A stretch of 64,000 nucleotides of DNA from Anisus vortex (lineage: Eukaryota > Mollusca > Gastropoda > Planorbidae), in NCBI GenBank assembly GCA_949126835.1, contig OX421500.1:22557667-22621666 (forward strand), written 5' to 3'. Positions 46,301 to 60,600 of this stretch are shown here, piece after piece. The notes below the pieces were generated by a model. That model had not been told where the DNA came from. It was given only the letters and a program-made list of their open reading frames with translations, and ran no database searches. Each line of letters begins with the position of its first letter. The stretch's first letter is position 1. The position numbers and the translations under genes are program-made.

Positions 46301-46393
46301 TTCCAAGATGTGTAAAACGCCATGTTTTTTCTTAGTCTAAGCCGCATCACGTGACCAAACATCTATCTCTAAGGACTTGTGCATAGTCCCCAT

Positions 46394-47055
46394 TGCAGAT
46401 GCCGAACGTCAAAATAAGAGGCGAGAATCTGAAACTTCCGATGAAACAAAAGCACGTCGAATTGCAAATGCCGAATGTCAACATAAGAGGCGAGAATCGG
46501 AAACGCCCGAGGAAATAAAAGCACGAAAAACTGCAGTTGCCAAATGTCAGCGTTTAGCACAAGTGCAACTAAACCATCAGATTCAAAAAGATGCTATTCA
46601 CTTCAGAGAGAACTGCGTTGTTGCACACAATTTCGGTCCAATGACGGAAATCTGCCAATTCTGTCAATCAAAAAACTTCAAGGCTGAGCTACCATCTGAC
46701 AAAAAATTCACCAGTTGTTGCCGCAAAGGAAAAGTTAAGCTGCCCAAACCCAAGGTTGAAAACGATGTCGAGCTGGCTTTAATATCCCGAGTTTCTTCGC
46801 CGACTTCTGACTGACACAACTGATCCAGATAGTAGACATTTTCGCGAGAACATAAGATCGTACAACAACGCAGTGTCATTCGCTTCAATGGGTGCCAAAA
46901 TCATCCACGTGCAAGGAAGAAGTCCATACGTTTTCAAGATACATGGTCAGACGTACCACAAGACGTCTCATCTTCAGCCATTAACACCACAGGCACCACA
47001 ATATGCCCAACTCTACGTACTGGACAGTACTCAAGCCACTAATAAATATTTAAAT
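46394..47055 (+). pseudogene. Helitron N-terminal protein, second part
   Basis: Continues the frame of 41058-41314 with further 22-residue RRESET repeats. A zinc-binding segment follows (EICQFCQSKNFKAE and TSCCRKGKVKLP). The frame stops at 46814, and one frame change restores HFRENIRSYNNAVSFASMGA, YVFKIHGQTYH and PQYAQLYVLD. These blocks are the standard N-terminal region of Helitron proteins preceding Rep. It ends at 47055, and nothing of Rep or helicase follows. Confidence 0.82.
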
Positions 47056-47378
47056 TAGAAAGAGTAATATAAACGTTTCTTAACTGTCTTTAGAATTATC
47101 AACTTATATTATCCTTATCCCCACTTCTTTCCCTACATAGAACAAAAATTGATTTTTAAAAAAGCGGGTTTATGGGATGAAAAGTACAGATATTTAAAAC
47201 ATTTATAAAAGAAATACAACAGTTTAGGAACTGTAACTTGATATGAAATTGAATATTGCTTTTTGTGGACAAATTTTAGCCTATATATTAGTCTATCTTC
47301 ACGCTCCCCCCACCCACCCACCAACACACCAATTTCCCTATGGCTATAATGTCTGGCCTCACACGAGTTGTGGTAAAA

Positions 47379-47555
47379 TATCCCCTTTAGACCAATTTGA
47401 TCCATAGGGAACATGAAGCAGTGTTCACAAGTTTCTGTGGCCACAATACCCAGCCCCCTTTATTTGTTTCTAACGAATGGCAGGTACCCATCAGAGCTTG
47501 GTAGGCTCAGAGACACTTTTTAGAGCCAGGAACAAACCCTACCCTAGGCCTATAT
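47379..47555 (-). mobile_element. SINE copy, reverse orientation
   Basis: Complement of the SINE body: AAGCAGTGTTCACAAGTTTC, TGTGGCCACA, GGTACCCATCAGAGCT and CTCAGAGACAC. Inside the Helitron. Confidence 0.7.
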
Positions 47556-47657
47556 CAGGTAGGCCTACGTCAGGCGAACGCTTGAATTCATAAACAGTTG
47601 TGATAATGTCTGGTATCAAACTAATTGTGATAAATATGATAACAATTATTTCTAAAA

Positions 47658-47862
47658 AAGTATCCCGTCGGACCAAAATGATCCAGAGGGCCGGTGAAGC
47701 AGCGTTCACCAGTTTCTGTGGGCACGGTATACTAGGTGATTGTGTGGCAGGCACTATGCTCAGCCGCCTTTACTTTACCCCAACTAAGGTCAGAACTGGG
47801 TAGACTCAGGGACACCCGCCAGACCCGGGAAAAAATCCTAGCCTGCACCAGAATTCGAAAAG
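47658..47862 (-). mobile_element. SINE copy, reverse orientation
   Basis: GTATCCCGTCGGACCAAAAT, GTGAAGCAGCGTTCACCAGT, ACTCAGGGACACCC and CGGGAAAAAATCCTAGCCT. It includes the 3' end of the family, but the promoter boxes are degraded. Inside the Helitron. Confidence 0.75.
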
Positions 47863-48525
47863 TAATCATTATGCTTATGAGAAATCTCAATTCATACATT
47901 GTCTTTGCAACGGCTGTTGATTCATTGCAAAGGAAATACATCGCAATTTGGACACTTCAGAAATCTTCTCAGAATGCAATAGCTAAAAGCCTTTAAATCC
48001 AAATTTATCAACTTGGTTCGTCAACATTACCCTATTATCTATGACTTCAGCCATTGCCAATAATTCTGGCTTTTGTGATAGCTATTATCAAATTTTAATA
48101 ACAGACATGTCGAAGTTTTCATCTATGTCTATAGTCAACGTTTATCACTTTTTAAGGTAAAAATGTCCCAAACATGTAGAAAATAAACACTCAACAGACA
48201 ACTAGACCCTATTCATGGGGAACAAGAAATTGCTTTTTAGGACAAGTTTTATCTGAATTTATTACACTGAAAAAAGACAGTTAAAGCAAACTATGTTTAT
48301 ATTTTATTTATCTCAGTAATTCTATAACAATTTCAATATCATCAATTAAAATCGTCATTTCTTAAATTTAAATTTAAAACCATGACTTAGGGCTACTTTA
48401 CTTCCAGCTCCTGTTTCCCGACTTTTGAAAAAGCATACCAAATATATAAACACAATTCTAAAAATAATAAAAACACATAAAACTAAATTCTTTACCCCCG
48501 TGGTTTCCCCGCGGGCTATTTCTAG

Positions 48526-48726
48526 TACTATAATATTTATCTACTACTCTAACGTCAAGGAAAGGAACTGTTAGAACACAAATCCTGAGTTTGTGCCCAG
48601 GACTATAAGAAGAGTTCGTGTAATACTGAAACATAAATAATAATAACTAAAGTCTACCCTAGGACTAACGAGAATTATCAGCAAGATCTACACAGCTCTG
48701 ACCACAAGGGGATTGTGGATGTAACA
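48526..48726 (+). repeat. 3' LTR, second part
   Basis: Resumes at TACTATAATATTTATCTACT and ends GGATGTAACA, matching the solo LTR 3' portion. Followed by ATAC (48727-48730), the right target duplication. Confidence 0.95.
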
Positions 48727-51700
48727 ATACAATAAATACTACTACATGCCACAAGTACTACTACATATCACAACTACTACTACATACCTGAACTACTACT
48801 ACATATCACAACTACTACTACATATCACAACTACTACTATATATCACAACCACTACTACTACATACAAAAACTACTACAAACCACAACTGCTACTACATA
48901 CCACAACTGCTACTACATATCACAACTGCTACTACATATCACAACTACTACTACATATCACAACTACTAATACATACCACAACTGCTACTACATACCACA
49001 ACTACTACTACATACCACAACTACTACTACATACCACAACTACTACTACAGACAACAACTACTACTACATATCACAACTACTACTACATATCACAACTAC
49101 TACTACATACTACAACTACTACATACCACAACTACTACTACATATCACATCTACTACTACATACCACAACTACTACTACATACCACAACTGCTACTACAT
49201 ACCACAACTACTACTACATATCACATCTACTACTACATACCACAGCTACTACTACATATCACATCTACTACTACATACCACAGCTACTACTACATACAAC
49301 AACTACTACATATCACAACTGCTACTACATATCACAACTACTACTACATATCACAACTACTAATACATACCACAACTGCTACTACATACCACAACTACTA
49401 CTACATACCACAACTACTACTACATACCACAACTACTACTACAGACAACAACTACTACTACATATCACAACTACTACTACATATCACAACTACTACTACA
49501 TACTACAACTACTACATACCACAACTACTACTACATATCACATCTACTACTACATACCACAACTACTACTACATACCACAACTGCTACTACATACCACAA
49601 CTACTACTACATATCACATCTACTACTACATACCACAGCTACTACTACATACAACAACTACTACATACCACAACTACTACTACATATCACATCTACTACT
49701 ACATACCACAACTACTACTACATAGCACAACTACTACTACATATAACTACTAATACTACATATCACAACTAATACTACATACCACTACTACTACTACATA
49801 TCACATCTACTACTACATACCACAACTACTAATACATATCACAACTTCTACTACATATCACAACTACTACTACATATCACAACTACTACTACATATCACA
49901 ACTACTACTACATATCACAACTACTACTACATATCACATCTACTACTACATACCACAGCTACTACTACATACAACAACTACTACATACCACAACTACTAC
50001 TACATATCACATCTACTACTACATACCACAACTACTACTACATATAACTACTACTACTACATATCACAACTACTAATACATATCACAACTTCTACTACAT
50101 ATCACAACTACTACTACATACCACAACTACTACTACATATCACATCTACTACTACATACCACAACTACTACTACATATAACAACTACTACTTAATATCAC
50201 AACTACTACTACATAGCACAACTACTACTACATATAACTACTACTACTACATATCACAACTACTAATACATATCACAACTTCTACTACATATCACAACTA
50301 CTACTACATACCACAACTACTAATACATATCACATCTACTACTACATACCACAACTACTACTACATATAACAACTACTACTTAATATCACAACTACTACT
50401 ACATAGCACAACTACTACTACATATAACTACTACTACTACATATCACAACTACTAATACATATCACAACTTCTATTACATATCACAACTACTACTACATA
50501 TCACAACTACTACTACATATCACAACTACTACTACATATCACAACTACTACTACATATCACAACTACTACTACATATAACAACTACTACTACATATCACA
50601 ACTACTACTACAAACCACAACTACTACTACATATAACAACTACTACTACATATCACAACTACTACTACATACCACAACTACTAATACATATAACAACTAC
50701 TACTACATATCACAACTACTACTACATATAACAACTACTACTACATATCACCACTACTACTACATATCACAACTACTACTACATATCACAACTACTACTA
50801 CATATTACAACTACTACTACATACCACAACTACTACTACATATCACAACTACTACTACATATCACAACTACTACAACATACAACAACTAGTACATATCAC
50901 AACTACTACTACATACCACAACTACTACTACATATCACAACTACTACTACATACCACAACTACTACTACATATAACAACTACTACTACATATCACAACTA
51001 CTTCTACATACAACTACTACTACATATAACAACTACTTCTACATATAACAACTACTACTACATATCACAACTATTACTACATATCACAACTACTTCTACA
51101 TATCACAACTACTACTACATATCACAACTACTACTACATATCACAACTACTACTACATATCACAACTACTACTACATATAACAACTACTTCTACATATCA
51201 CAACTACTACTACATATCACAACTTCTACTACATATCACAACTACTTCTACATATAACAACTACTACTACATATCACAACTACTACTACATATCACAACT
51301 ACTACTACATATCACAACTACTACTACATATAACAACTACTACTACATATCACAACTACTACTACATATCACAACTACTACTACATATAACAACTACTAC
51401 TACATATCACAACTACTACTACATATCACAACTACTACTACATATCACAACTACTACTACATATCACAACTACTACTACATATCACAACTACTACTACAT
51501 ACTACAACTACTACATACCACAACTACTACTACATATCACATCTACTACTACATACCACAACTACTACTACATACCACAACTGCTACTACATACCACAAC
51601 TACTACTACATATCACATCTACTACTACATACCACAACTACTACTACATACAACAACTACTACATACCACAACTACTACTACATATCACATTTACTACTA

Positions 51701-54700
51701 CATACCACAACTACTACTACATATAACAACTACTACTTAATATCACAACTACTACTACATAGCACAACTACTACTACATATAACTATACTACTACATATC
51801 ACAACTACTAATGCATATCACAACTTCTACTGCATATCACAACTACTACTACATATCACAACTACTACTACATATCACAACTACTACTACATATCACAAC
51901 TACTACTACATATCACAACTACTACTACATATCACAACTACTACTACATATCACAACTACTACTACATATCACAACTACTACTACATATCACAACTACTA
52001 CTACATATCACAACTAATACTACATATCACAACTACTACTACATATCACAACTACTACTACATATCACAACTACTACTTCATATCACAACTACTACTACA
52101 TATCACAACTACTACTACATATCACAACTACTACTACATATAACAACTACTTCTACATATCACAACTACTACTACATATCACAACTACTACTACATATCA
52201 CAACTACTACTACATATCACAACTACTACTACATATCACAACTACTACTACATATCACAACTACTATTACATATCACAACTACTACTACATATCACAACT
52301 ACTGCTACATATCACAACTACTACTACATATCACAACTACTACTACATATCACAACTACTACTACATATCACAACTACTACTACATATCACAACTACTAC
52401 TACATATCACAACTACTACTACATATCACAACTACTACTACATATCACAACTACTACTACATAGCACAACTACTACTACATATAACAACTACTTCTACAT
52501 ATCACAACTACTACTACATATCACAACTACTACTACATATCACAACTACTACTACATATCACAACTACTACTACATATCACAACTACTACTACATATCAC
52601 AACTACTACTACATATAACAACTACTACTACATATCACAACTACTACTACATATCACAACTACTACTACATATCACAACTACTACTACATATCACAACTA
52701 CTAATACATATCACAACTTCTATTACATATCACAACTACTACTACATATCACAACTACTACTACATATCACAACTACTACTACATATCACAACTACTACT
52801 ACATATCACAACTACTACTACATATAACAACTACTACTACATATCACAACTACTACTACAAACCACAACTACTACTACATATAACAACTACTACTACATA
52901 TCACAACTACTACTACATATCACATCTACTACTACATACCACAGCTACTACTACATACAACAACTACTACATACCACAACTACTACTACATATCACATCT
53001 ACTACTACATACCACAACTACTACTACATATAACTACTACTACTACATATCACAACTACTAATACATATCACAACTTCTACTACATATCACAACTACTAC
53101 TACATACCACAACTACTACTACATATCACATCTACTACTACATACCACAACTACTACTACATATAACAACTACTACTACATATCACAACTACTACTACAT
53201 ACCACAACTACTACTACATATAACAACTACTACTACATATCACAACTACTTCTACATACAACTACTACTATATATAACAACTACTTCTACATATAACAAC
53301 TACTACTACATATCACAACTATTACTACATATCACAACTACTTCTACATATCACAACTACTACTACATATCACAACTACTACTACATATCACAACTACTA
53401 CTACATATCACAACTACTACTACATATAACAACTACTTCTACATATCACAACTTCTACTACATATCACAACTACTTCTACATATAACAACTACTACTACA
53501 TATCACAACTACTACTACATATCACAACTACTACTACATATCACAACTACTACTACATATAACAACTACTACTACATATCACAACTACTACTACATATCA
53601 CAACTACTACTACATATAACAACTACTACTACATATCACAACTACTACTACATATCACAACTACTACTACATATCACAACTACTACTACATATCACAACT
53701 ACTACTACATATCACAACTACTACTACATACTACAACTACTACATACCACAACTACTACTACATATCACATCTACTACTACATACCACAACTACTACTAC
53801 ATACCACAACTGCTACTACATACCACAACTACTACTACATATCACATCTACTACTACATACCACAACTACTACTACATACAACAACTACTACATACCACA
53901 ACTACTACTACATATCACATTTACTACTACATACCACAACTACTACTACATATAACAACTACTACTTAATATCACAACTACTACTACATAGCACAACTAC
54001 TACTACATATAACTATACTACTACATATCACAACTACTAATGCATATCACAACTTCTACTGCATATCACAACTACTACTACATATCACAACTACTACTAC
54101 ATATCACAACTACTACTACATATCACAACTACTACTACATATCACAACTACTACTACATATCACAACTACTACTACATATCACAACTACTACTACATATC
54201 ACAACTACTACTACATATCACAACTACTACTACATATCACAACTACTACTACATATCACAACTACTACTACATATCACAACTACTACTACATATCACAAC
54301 TACTACTACATATCACAACTACTACTACATATCACAACTACTACTACATATAACAACTACTACTACATATCACAACTACTACTACATATCACAACTACTA
54401 CTACATATCACAACTACTACTACATATCACAACTACTACTACATATCACAACTACTACTACATACTACAACTACTACATACCACAACTACTACTACATAT
54501 CACATCTACTACTACATACCACAACTACTACTACATACCACAACTGCTACTACATACCACAACTACTACTACATATCACATCTACTACTACATACCACAA
54601 CTACTACTACATACAACAACTACTACATACCACAACTACTACTACATATCACATTTACTACTACATACCACAACTACTACTACATATAACAACTACTACT

Positions 54701-56615
54701 TAATATCACAACTACTACTACATAGCACAACTACTACTACATATAACTATACTACTACATATCACAACTACTAATGCATATCACAACTTCTACTGCATAT
54801 CACAACTACTACTACATATCACAACTACTACTACATATCACAACTACTACTACATATCACAACTACTACTACATATCACAACTACTACTACATATCACAA
54901 CTACTACTACATATCACAACTACTACTACATATCACAACTACTACTACATATCACAACTACTACTACAAATCACAACTACTACTACATATCACAACTACT
55001 ACTACATATCACAACTACTACTACATATCACAACTACTACTACATATCACAACTACTACTACATATCACAACTACTACTACATATCACAACTACTACTAC
55101 ATATAGCAACTACTACTACATATAACAACTACTTCTACATATCACAACTACTACTACATATCACAACTACTACTACATATCACAACTACTACTACATATC
55201 ACAACTACTACTACATATCACAACTACTACTACATATCACAACTACTACTACATATCACAACTACTACTACATATCACAACTACTACTACATATCACAAC
55301 TACTACTACATATCACAACTACTACTACATATCACAACTACTACTACATATCACAACTACTACTACATATCACAACTACTACTACATATCACAACTACTA
55401 CTACATATCACAACTACTACTACATATCACAACTACTACTACATATCACAACTACTACTACATATCACAACTACTACTACATATCACAACTACTACTACA
55501 TACCACAACTACTACTACATATCACAACTACTACTACATATCACAACTACTACAACATACAACAACTAGTACATATCACAACTACTACTACATACCACAA
55601 CTACTACTACATATCACAACTACTACTACATACCACAACTACTACTACATATAACAACTACTACTACATATCACAACTACTACTACATATCACAACTACT
55701 ACTACATATCACAACTACTACTACATATCACAACTACTACTACATATCACAACTACTACTACATATCACAACTACTACTACATATCACAACTACTACTAC
55801 ATATCACAACTACTACTACATATCACAACTACTACTACATATCACAACTACTACTACATATCACAACTACTACTACATATCACAACTACTACTACATATC
55901 ACAACTACTACTACATATCACAACTACTACTACATATCACAACTACTACTACATATCACAACTACTACTACATACCACAACTACTACTACATATCACAAC
56001 TACTACTACATATCACAACTACTACAACATACAACAACTAGTACATATCACAACTACTACTACATACCACAACTACTACTACATATCACAACTACTACTA
56101 CATACCACAACTACTACTACATATAACAACTACTACTACATATCACAACTACTACTACATATCACAACTACTACTACATATCACAACTACTACTACATAT
56201 CACAACTACTACTACATATAACAACTACTTCTACATATCACTACTACTACTACATATCACAACTACTACTACATATCACAACTACTACTACATATCACAA
56301 CTACTACTACATATAACAACTACTACTACATATCACAACTACTACTACATATCACAACTACTACTACATATAACAACTACTACTACATATCACAACTACT
56401 ACTACATATCACAACTACTACTACATATCACAACTACTACTACATATAACAACTACTACTACATATCACAACTACTACTACATATCACAACTACTACTAC
56501 ATATAACAACTACTACTACATATCACAACTACTACTACATATCACAACTACTACTACATATCACAACTACTACTACATATCACAACTACTACTACATACC
56601 ACATCTACTACTATA
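48727..56615. repeat. 19-bp satellite, right block, with higher-order repeats
   Basis: About 415 monomers, mostly TACTACTACATATCACAAC. G is almost absent from the plus strand. Higher-order structure: a marked block (ACTACAACTACTACATACC through CTTCTACTGCATATC) recurs at about 51502, 53731 and 54465, giving offsets of 2229 and 734 bases. Another marker (CTACAACATACAACAACTAG) recurs at 50871, 55550 and 56022. A roughly 393-bp duplication lies at 49109/49502. The array resumes directly after the retrotransposon. Confidence 0.97.
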
Positions 56616-57103
56616 CTTTCTTTTAATATAGATCTATATAATTATATTGTTTTATTATACTTAATTAGGGCCTACTATATTTAATATGAGTTCGATTAAA
56701 ATTCCAATTTAATGTGGTGATGGTAGGGCCTAAACTTCAAAAATATAACATTATATTTATATTAGTTACGCCTTTATTTATTTATTTCTTTTAGGTTGTC
56801 CAAAGAGATAATCTTCGAAAGGATAAGGGTTAGGCCTAATGGATAAAAAAAAAAAGCATTTAAATTTAAAGGATTCATTTAAAACCTATTTTTATGGGCT
56901 ATTTTATTATTTAATTAATATATAGCTCAGTGACCATATTGACATACTTTTTTATCCTAAAGCCTAAAGTGCATTTCCGTTTCAGTATCCCAAGTGCCCA
57001 CTGGCGTCACAATCACAATAAAACCATTTACATATATTATAGATTATATATTAATTCGACAAAATATTGTTTTTGTAGATCTATTAAACTAATATTTTTA
57101 GGT
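56616..57103. other. no gene recognised
   Basis: AT-rich sequence right of the satellite, ending at a possible splice acceptor before 57104. Confidence 0.4.
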
Positions 57104-57117
57104 TGCACTTATTTAAA

Positions 57118-57322
57118 ATGCGAGGAGGAAGACGGAGACCATACCGGGGTAGAGCAAACTACAGGCAAGTGGAGTCTCAGTCTAAGCCACCCATTGAAGT
57201 AGAAGATCTAGATCTAGAATCTAGTCAATCACAATCTAGACTAGATCATGTTGATGTTGGCATGAATTCTCAATTTAACGAAACTGACGATGCACAAGAC
57301 ACTGACGATCGATGGCAACAAG
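57118..57322 (+). CDS. candidate first coding exon of an unknown gene
   Basis: Acceptor-like TATTTTTAG at 57101, ATG at 57118, donor-like CAACAAG|GTGATT at 57322. The frame encodes a basic start (MRGGRRRPYRGRANYRQ) followed by an acidic, Ser/Gln/Asp-rich stretch. No known domain. No continuing exon was found within reach, and the DNA transposon follows. It may equally be a chance frame. Confidence 0.22.
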
Positions 57323-57659
57323 GTGATTATAAAAGTGTTTCTTTTTAAATTATATTTGTAAGGTTTTTTTTTAGGAATTATAGCCTATAGACTAGCCTAT
57401 AGAGTCACTATAGACTATAGGCATATAGTCATATAGGCTATCATTATCATAGGATAGGCCCTATACCTATACTGGCCTATACTTTTACCAACTTGCTAAA
57501 TAAAATAAACGATGGAATGCATTTGCAGGGTAGCTTATTAGGCTAGGCCTATATCATCCTATATTCTATATCATATGACCCTATGACTATGACTATGTGT
57601 AAGTGGTTGTGAGTTGGTGTGAAGTTGTAAGAAATGGTTTGTTCAATGGCAATGGGCAG

Positions 57660-60600
57660 TAGGGCGTCCCAAAAAAATGAAGTTTTGAAATGTTGATGTC
57701 TCACCCCACAGAATATGTCTGTATGGTAACAGTAGTTAACCTGCAAAATTTCAGCTCATTTGGACAATTTTTAGAGGTCCCCCAAGAGTTTTTAAGTTCC
57801 AGATTTTGGTGTAAAATCATTCGCGGTCAAATCTAATACAGCGTTAATGTTGCATTATATGCGAAACTGATATATTAAGTAACAAATTGATGCTTAGTAT
57901 TGTTTATAATATTAAATGAAACAAAATATATAAATCTTGAATGGTTTATATTTTTAAATTTGAAATTTAAGTAAAAAATTATGAAAAACAAAGTTTTATT
58001 CATTTTGTCAAGTTAATTCTTGAAAGAATGTCAATCTGCTTGAAAAATAATAATAAGCAATGCAATTAAGCATTCCTAATATTTATCTTGTACTTTGTAC
58101 AGTAGGGTAGACAAAAATGTAAAAAAGTTCTTCAAATTTAAATTTTAACCAGCTGTTCACGATTACACTCTGCCAAATTTTTCCGATGTTTGTCAACCAC
58201 TTGGAGCAAAAATTGTTTTTGTTCTTCGTCCTTGGTGATACTGTCATTGAAATTTTGTATCAATGCTACACCTCGCTCTGCAGAGTCATTGATACAAGCC
58301 AGATTCTTTACAAAATCTGCTGCAACTTTTTAAGATGGTGTATTCTGACCATGCTTCAACAGGAACATCTAGAAAACTGGCATCAATGTTGGATGTTTCA
58401 AAAAATGTGGTAGAAGCACGCAAATCAACAACACTTTTTGGTAGTGTTTTTATGAGATGCGGTCCACGTTCTGATTGCATTGTCCGAACAAGGCCAGTTG
58501 TTTTTTTTGTCCGACAAAAGGGTTGAAAATAACGCAAACGTCGACAGTTCCGGGCTCAAGTACCACGAGTGACGCACCATCATTTTCAATCCAGTCGATC
58601 GAAGAACAGCATCATCATATTCGTATAAACGCTGTATCAACAAGATATCATTCACAGGTGCATCTGCGGTGAGCCTGCACAAAAACCATGATTGAAGATA
58701 AACACCTATGGTAAATCGATTAAAGCGCTGAATACCTTGTGATTCTCGAGCTGTTAACTGAAAGATGGTTTCGTTGCCTGCAAATAGTTTGATTTTCAAT
58801 GCATAGATTGCTTTCGCCATCCACCTTGCCCTATGTAGGGCACCAGGTCTGCGAATGCTGACATCAACCTCCAACCCAACCATTTGTGCAGCAAGCAGAA
58901 GAAATTCCAAATAATCATCAAGTGAATGACTGAGCTCAAGTTGACATTTGATAAATTCTTTAATCGAATCGGACACGATTATCAAAGGGGCGGATCTGGC
59001 TTTGGGTGTGTGGTTTAATGTTGGCCATTTTTCTCGAAACCTCTTAAAAAACAAAATCTCTGGTCCAGTGGATGGTCCAAGACAAACATTGAATGCATCG
59101 GAAAGGAGTACTTCCAACATGTGATGACGGCATGCCATCCATAATAGATTACGTCCCAGGGCTACTTCTAACAGAGTGCAAGCTCCATTGAGTCTTCCAG
59201 TATTGGAAGCCGTAGTGTCGAAGCACATGCCCATGACCATAGATTCGCACTTCCACGATTTGATATGTTCATATACTGCATCAGCAGCTGCCCGTCCCGA
59301 CCCTGACCCGGATGCTAACTTGGGAACACCAAGAAGCTTTGTAGTGCCATCGACAAGTGATGAGAGCAGGACAGGTAATCGATCGACGTTGTTGGTAACC
59401 TCTCCGGTAACATCGGGCAATAGCTTACCATCCCAATGAACAATTGATTTTGAGGGAATATAGTCTTCTTTTCTACGTGCTGCAGCTTGTTGACGACGAA
59501 GCTTGCGATGAAGATGCATTGTGCTCTTGGAAAATACTGTGTCAGATGTCGGAACACCAGCTTCGTTAAATGCGGATGCAAGTATCATTGTAAATTTTTT
59601 AATGCTGGTGTTCGTTCTGTCCAGCACTGCAGCAACTTTTGGCGATATGATGCTTCGTCTGCGATGTCCTGTTGCAGAATTTGTTTTGCTTGAGGATGCT
59701 GATTGGATGACAAATTCTTCATCAGGTTCTGCATCGTCACTGGAATCACGACAAATGGATGATGTCATTGAATGTGTGTCTATGTCTACTGCTGACTCTA
59801 CACTTGAACCTGATGGTAACCCATGGTGACGGAACTGTGATGTAGCATCTTTTGCTGCATCACCAACATCCCTGATAAATTGTTTCTGACGCTCAGCAAC
59901 TCGTTTTTCTTTAGCAGCAAGCTTTTTGTCCACAGATCCAATTGATCCTGTTCTTGATTCTCGTTGCAACTTCAGAAACTGCCTGTCTTCATCATTTTTT
60001 ATCAGCTGTTCAGAGTTGGCATGGCTAATGTCAAAAAGATTACTCAACTTCTCGGTGTATTCTTTTTGGTTCATTTGATCAGTTGAGTTGTTACGCTTAC
60101 GGTGCTTCATCAAACGAACTTGTTCTGCATACAGATCTTTGATCTTCTGTAGGATGTGCTGCTTTTGTCATACAGGCGGTCGTGATTTCACCCAGAAGGA
60201 CAACAGTTGATCATGTACTTGCTGTGCAGCTGTATTGATGTTTAGCTTCTGTTGACGGTGATAATATACACAATTTTTCATGACATCGAGGCCCGAAGGG
60301 AGGCGAGCACCTGATATAGTTTCTTTTGGAAAACTGATAAGCCAGATGTTATTATTGCTTCTCGTTATTTTAGATTTAGCAGCTGCCACAGCCATACCGT
60401 AAGAAAATAATATACATCACATTGATTTTATATTAGGTAATAATCACAGCTTGTTAAGTAGTTTTATAGCACAAGTTTTGCACATTAGGTATTTTATATG
60501 TTTTCTCGCATTTATTACATTTTCTAATTAAGAATCACACAATTTCAACTCTAGTTAATGGTAGCAATGAGGTAAATATAAGTATATTTAAACTTCATTT

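Larger units (their letters stand above)
41315..46391. mobile_element. 5.08-kb inverted-repeat transposon, class unassigned
   Basis: Termini GGGGACTATGCAGAAGT (left) and the inverse of GGGGACTATGCACAAGT (right), flanked by AT (41313-41314 and 46392-46393). Inside each end a second block, GGTCACGTGATG.GG.TTAGA followed by AACATGG, is conserved in inverted orientation. The interior has no long open frame. A 54-codon frame from 41374 (VAGCSHFD..., then CFHLF) weakly resembles a THAP zinc finger. A 2-bp AT duplication is, as I recall, reported for the ISL2EU group, but that assignment is unproven. Confidence 0.85.
40622..48525 (+). mobile_element. Helitron inserted in the 3' LTR
   Basis: The 7904-bp insert starts TCTATATAATAATAGCCC and ends CTATTTCTAG. 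Target dinucleotide A (40621) | T (48526), with no duplication: the canonical Helitron insertion pattern. A 7-bp hairpin (CCCGTGG, loop TTTCC, CCGCGGG) at 48497-48515 precedes the end by ten bases. Comparison with the solo LTR shows that removal restores the LTR exactly. The reading frame of the N-terminal Helitron protein is present but interrupted by a second transposon. No Rep or helicase domains remain. Net of that insert the Helitron is about 2.8 kb, a deletion derivative. Confidence 0.93.
33090..48726 (+). mobile_element. Gmr1-like Ty3/gypsy LTR retrotransposon, with nested insertions
   Basis: LTRs at 33090-33614 and 40114-40621 plus 48526-48726, flanked by ATAC duplications. The internal order is gag, protease, integrase, reverse transcriptase, RNase H. 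Integrase lies before reverse transcriptase, which is the diagnostic order of the Gmr1 group rather than of ordinary gypsy elements. The element landed in the 19-bp satellite. Its 3' LTR was later split by a 7904-bp Helitron. Without the Helitron the element is about 7.7 kb. The coding region has several frame breaks and two in-frame stops, so this copy is dead. Confidence 0.93.

Noticed and set aside
51811..55106. Long frames with HNYYYISQLLLHITTTTTY repeats
   Set aside because: The 19-bp satellite is stop-free in all three plus frames; no start context, and the composition is pure satellite.
59176..59829. Plus-strand frames opposite the transposase
   Set aside because: Antisense shadows of a frame with clear conserved motifs.
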